From: Monosporascus cannonballus
Lineage: Eukaryota > Ascomycota > Sordariomycetes > Xylariales
Reading direction: 5' to 3'
Assembly: GCA_004154925.1 (NCBI GenBank)
Contig: QJNS01000259.1
Location: 1-64,000, forward strand
DNA length: 64,000 bases
Shown here: piece after piece, positions 62,401 to 64,000 of the stretch
Layout of the letters: every line of letters starts with the position of its first letter
Position numbering within the stretch: the stretch's first letter is position 1
The notes under the pieces: generated by a model
The model's input: the letters and a program-made list of their open reading frames with translations, nothing else
The model's database searches: none
Told to the model about the DNA's origin: nothing
Position numbers and translations under genes: made by a program

Positions 62401-64000
62401 AAAATTAATCCAAAGGTTTTATACTACGATTATATATAAAAATATCACTTTATTAAGGCTAATATTGGCAATCAACTAGCCGCTGATTTATAAATTGATA
62501 TATACAATTATTTAGCTACGCGCATATAGCGTTTAGCTTAAGGTTTACCCTAAGATTTACTCGGAAGGTTTATCTTCGAGCTTTATTTTTTAAGTTTGCG
62601 CCGTAAAGATTAACCTTTTAACTTTGCCGAAAAGTAAAGTTAACCAGTAGAAGGTTTATTATAATCGACGTTTATTAGTAATTACTAGTCTTTTTAAATA
62701 AGTTTATAAAAAGTAACGTGTGATTTATTTTACATTTATAAAAATAAATGAATTGTGGTATTTGAATATTTAAAATATAATATAGGTGTACTTATTTTAT
62801 CCAATAATAATTTTCTATTTATTTTTCTTAACATAACAAAAACAAATTAAATTTACAAATATTTATTATACATCTTTATCTTTTAATACAAAAATCTAAA
62901 TTGCAAAAAGGTTATATGTTGCTTTATTATAATATATAATACTTTGATTATTTTGTTATTCACTATAATTGTTTTCTAAAATATAATATATTTTAAAAAT
63001 ATAAATCATTTCTTGTAACTTAGAAATCAAAACTACTTAAACTACTTTCATAATACGTTTTAATTAATAATGTTAATTATAATATAAATATAAACAAAAA
63101 GCTCATTAACATGTTTAACATATATAAAACCATATTTGCAATTTTATATAATTAAATATATATATTAAAAATAGGATTCGAAAGGAATTGACTAAGGAAT
63201 TAACAATAGACGTTATAAAAGAATTAAAATATTACATTTAAGAATATATTTAAAGCCTTTAAAACAAAATAGCTTTTTCAACAATATCCTGTAAAAACAT
63301 GCAGAAGTTTTAAATTTAATCGAATAATAAGCAGAGTAATAGAAAGTAATATAAATAACTAAAACAGAACTTGAAAAGTGAATTATAACCGGATTCCAAA
63401 AACTTGAAACACGATTATATAGCAGATTAAATCTATTTAAGCTTTTAAGAAAGAATCTTTAATATTACAAATATAAAATAAAAATACAAGTTGTTATCTA
63501 AACTAAGAAACGAAAATACAGACAATTTATTTTAAATATAGTAGAATTTTGATTCCATGGAGGTCACTATTATAAATGCTGAATACTAATGAAATATTAC
63601 ATTTAATTATACTAATGATTAAAGGAATTAGAACTGTAAAAATGAATATAATATTAAATACGAAACATACAAAACTACAAGAATAGCGACGATAACAAAC
63701 AGACTAAATACCGTGAAAATTTGATATTTAATAAAGATTTTATATATATATAAAATAAAGATTATAAGTATTTTTAAACTTCGAACAATTCTAATAACAA
63801 ATGTTTGTAAATAAGTCTAATTGTAAGTTTATACTAAATATACAGAATTTGTTAAAATAAAAAAATGTGACTTGAAATAAATCAATCTCGCTACAAAGAA
63901 AAATCAAAGTTAATAAAGGTGTTAAAATAAGGAAAAAAACAAATTGTTGTTGACGAAAAGTATTACTGAAACTAAATAATTATATGTTAATACTTCTAAA
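50431..64000. other. 13.6-kb extremely AT-rich, gene-free block
   Basis: No credible coding sequence, LTR, tRNA or structured repeat was found. The few open frames (for example 51262-51453 and 56107-56340) are what a low-complexity AT composition gives by chance. CpG is almost absent, whereas CpA and TpG occur freely, unlike the retrotransposon zone. A few less AT-rich patches remain (about 54378-54470, 55560-55720, 57720-57850, 62460-62680) and may be fossils of inserted elements. The block could belong to a centromeric or other heterochromatic region, but sequence alone does not show that. Confidence 0.7.

Noticed and set aside
50431..64000. Inserted mitochondrial genome segment, suggested by the extreme AT content
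   Set aside because: No long frames, no recognisable respiratory genes, rRNA or tRNA clusters; decayed heterochromatin fits better.

Overview
This window reads as nuclear DNA of a filamentous ascomycete (Pezizomycotina). The evidence is intron-containing genes with short GT-AG introns and CTRAC-type branch points, fungal-type protein sequences (a Ctp1-like citrate carrier, a Bsd2-like PPxY membrane protein, a Cbp6/UQCC2-like protein, an F-box/ankyrin protein), and a very AT-rich half made of Ty3/Gypsy-type LTR retrotransposons whose decay has the CpA-to-TpA pattern of repeat-induced point mutation (RIP).

Layout. 1-14.8 kb is a gene-bearing segment of ordinary base composition. In order it holds a conserved uncharacterised protein (minus, 1444-3440), the mitochondrial citrate/tricarboxylate carrier (plus, 5003-6084), a Cbp6/UQCC2-like mitochondrial assembly factor (minus, 6389-7012), a Bsd2-like Rsp5 adaptor (plus, 8138-9358), an F-box/ankyrin-repeat gene (minus, 11812-13492) with an unresolved frame change and a frameshifting 22-bp tandem duplication near its 3' end, and an unrecognised partial reading frame (minus, 14032-14676). 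Two pairs are divergent (1444/5003 and 6389/8138) and one is convergent (5003/6389).

15.2-48.7 kb is a retrotransposon graveyard whose structure can be resolved from LTR pairs and 5-bp target-site duplications (TSDs). Element 1 (15210-21810, TSD CTTGA) stands alone. Element 4 (22876-44440, TSD ATTAC) contains element 3 (23306-38480, TSD CTTTT). Element 3 contains element 2 (27595-34601, TSD ATTCC) and a 622-bp miniature LTR-like element (25187-25808, TSD CGGTT). Element 2 contains a 130-bp LTR-like insertion (33517-33646, TSD AGAGA). All gag-pol regions are broken by many stops, yet zinc knuckle, protease, RT, RNase H and integrase signatures can still be read. To the right are LTRs in both orientations, two more copies of the 130-140-bp family, a 150-bp LTR-like unit with two perfect hairpins, and a tRNA-shaped sequence with RIP-type substitutions.

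49.05-50.43 kb is an island of normal GC carrying an ankyrin pseudogene. 50.43-64 kb is extremely AT-rich, with no credible gene or recognisable element. Its dinucleotide texture differs from the retrotransposon zone: CpG is nearly absent while CpA/TpG is present, as expected of older decay. I found no evidence of a novel multi-gene system. The strongest observations are the dated nesting, the small uncharacterised LTR-like families, and the duplication-driven change in the ankyrin gene.
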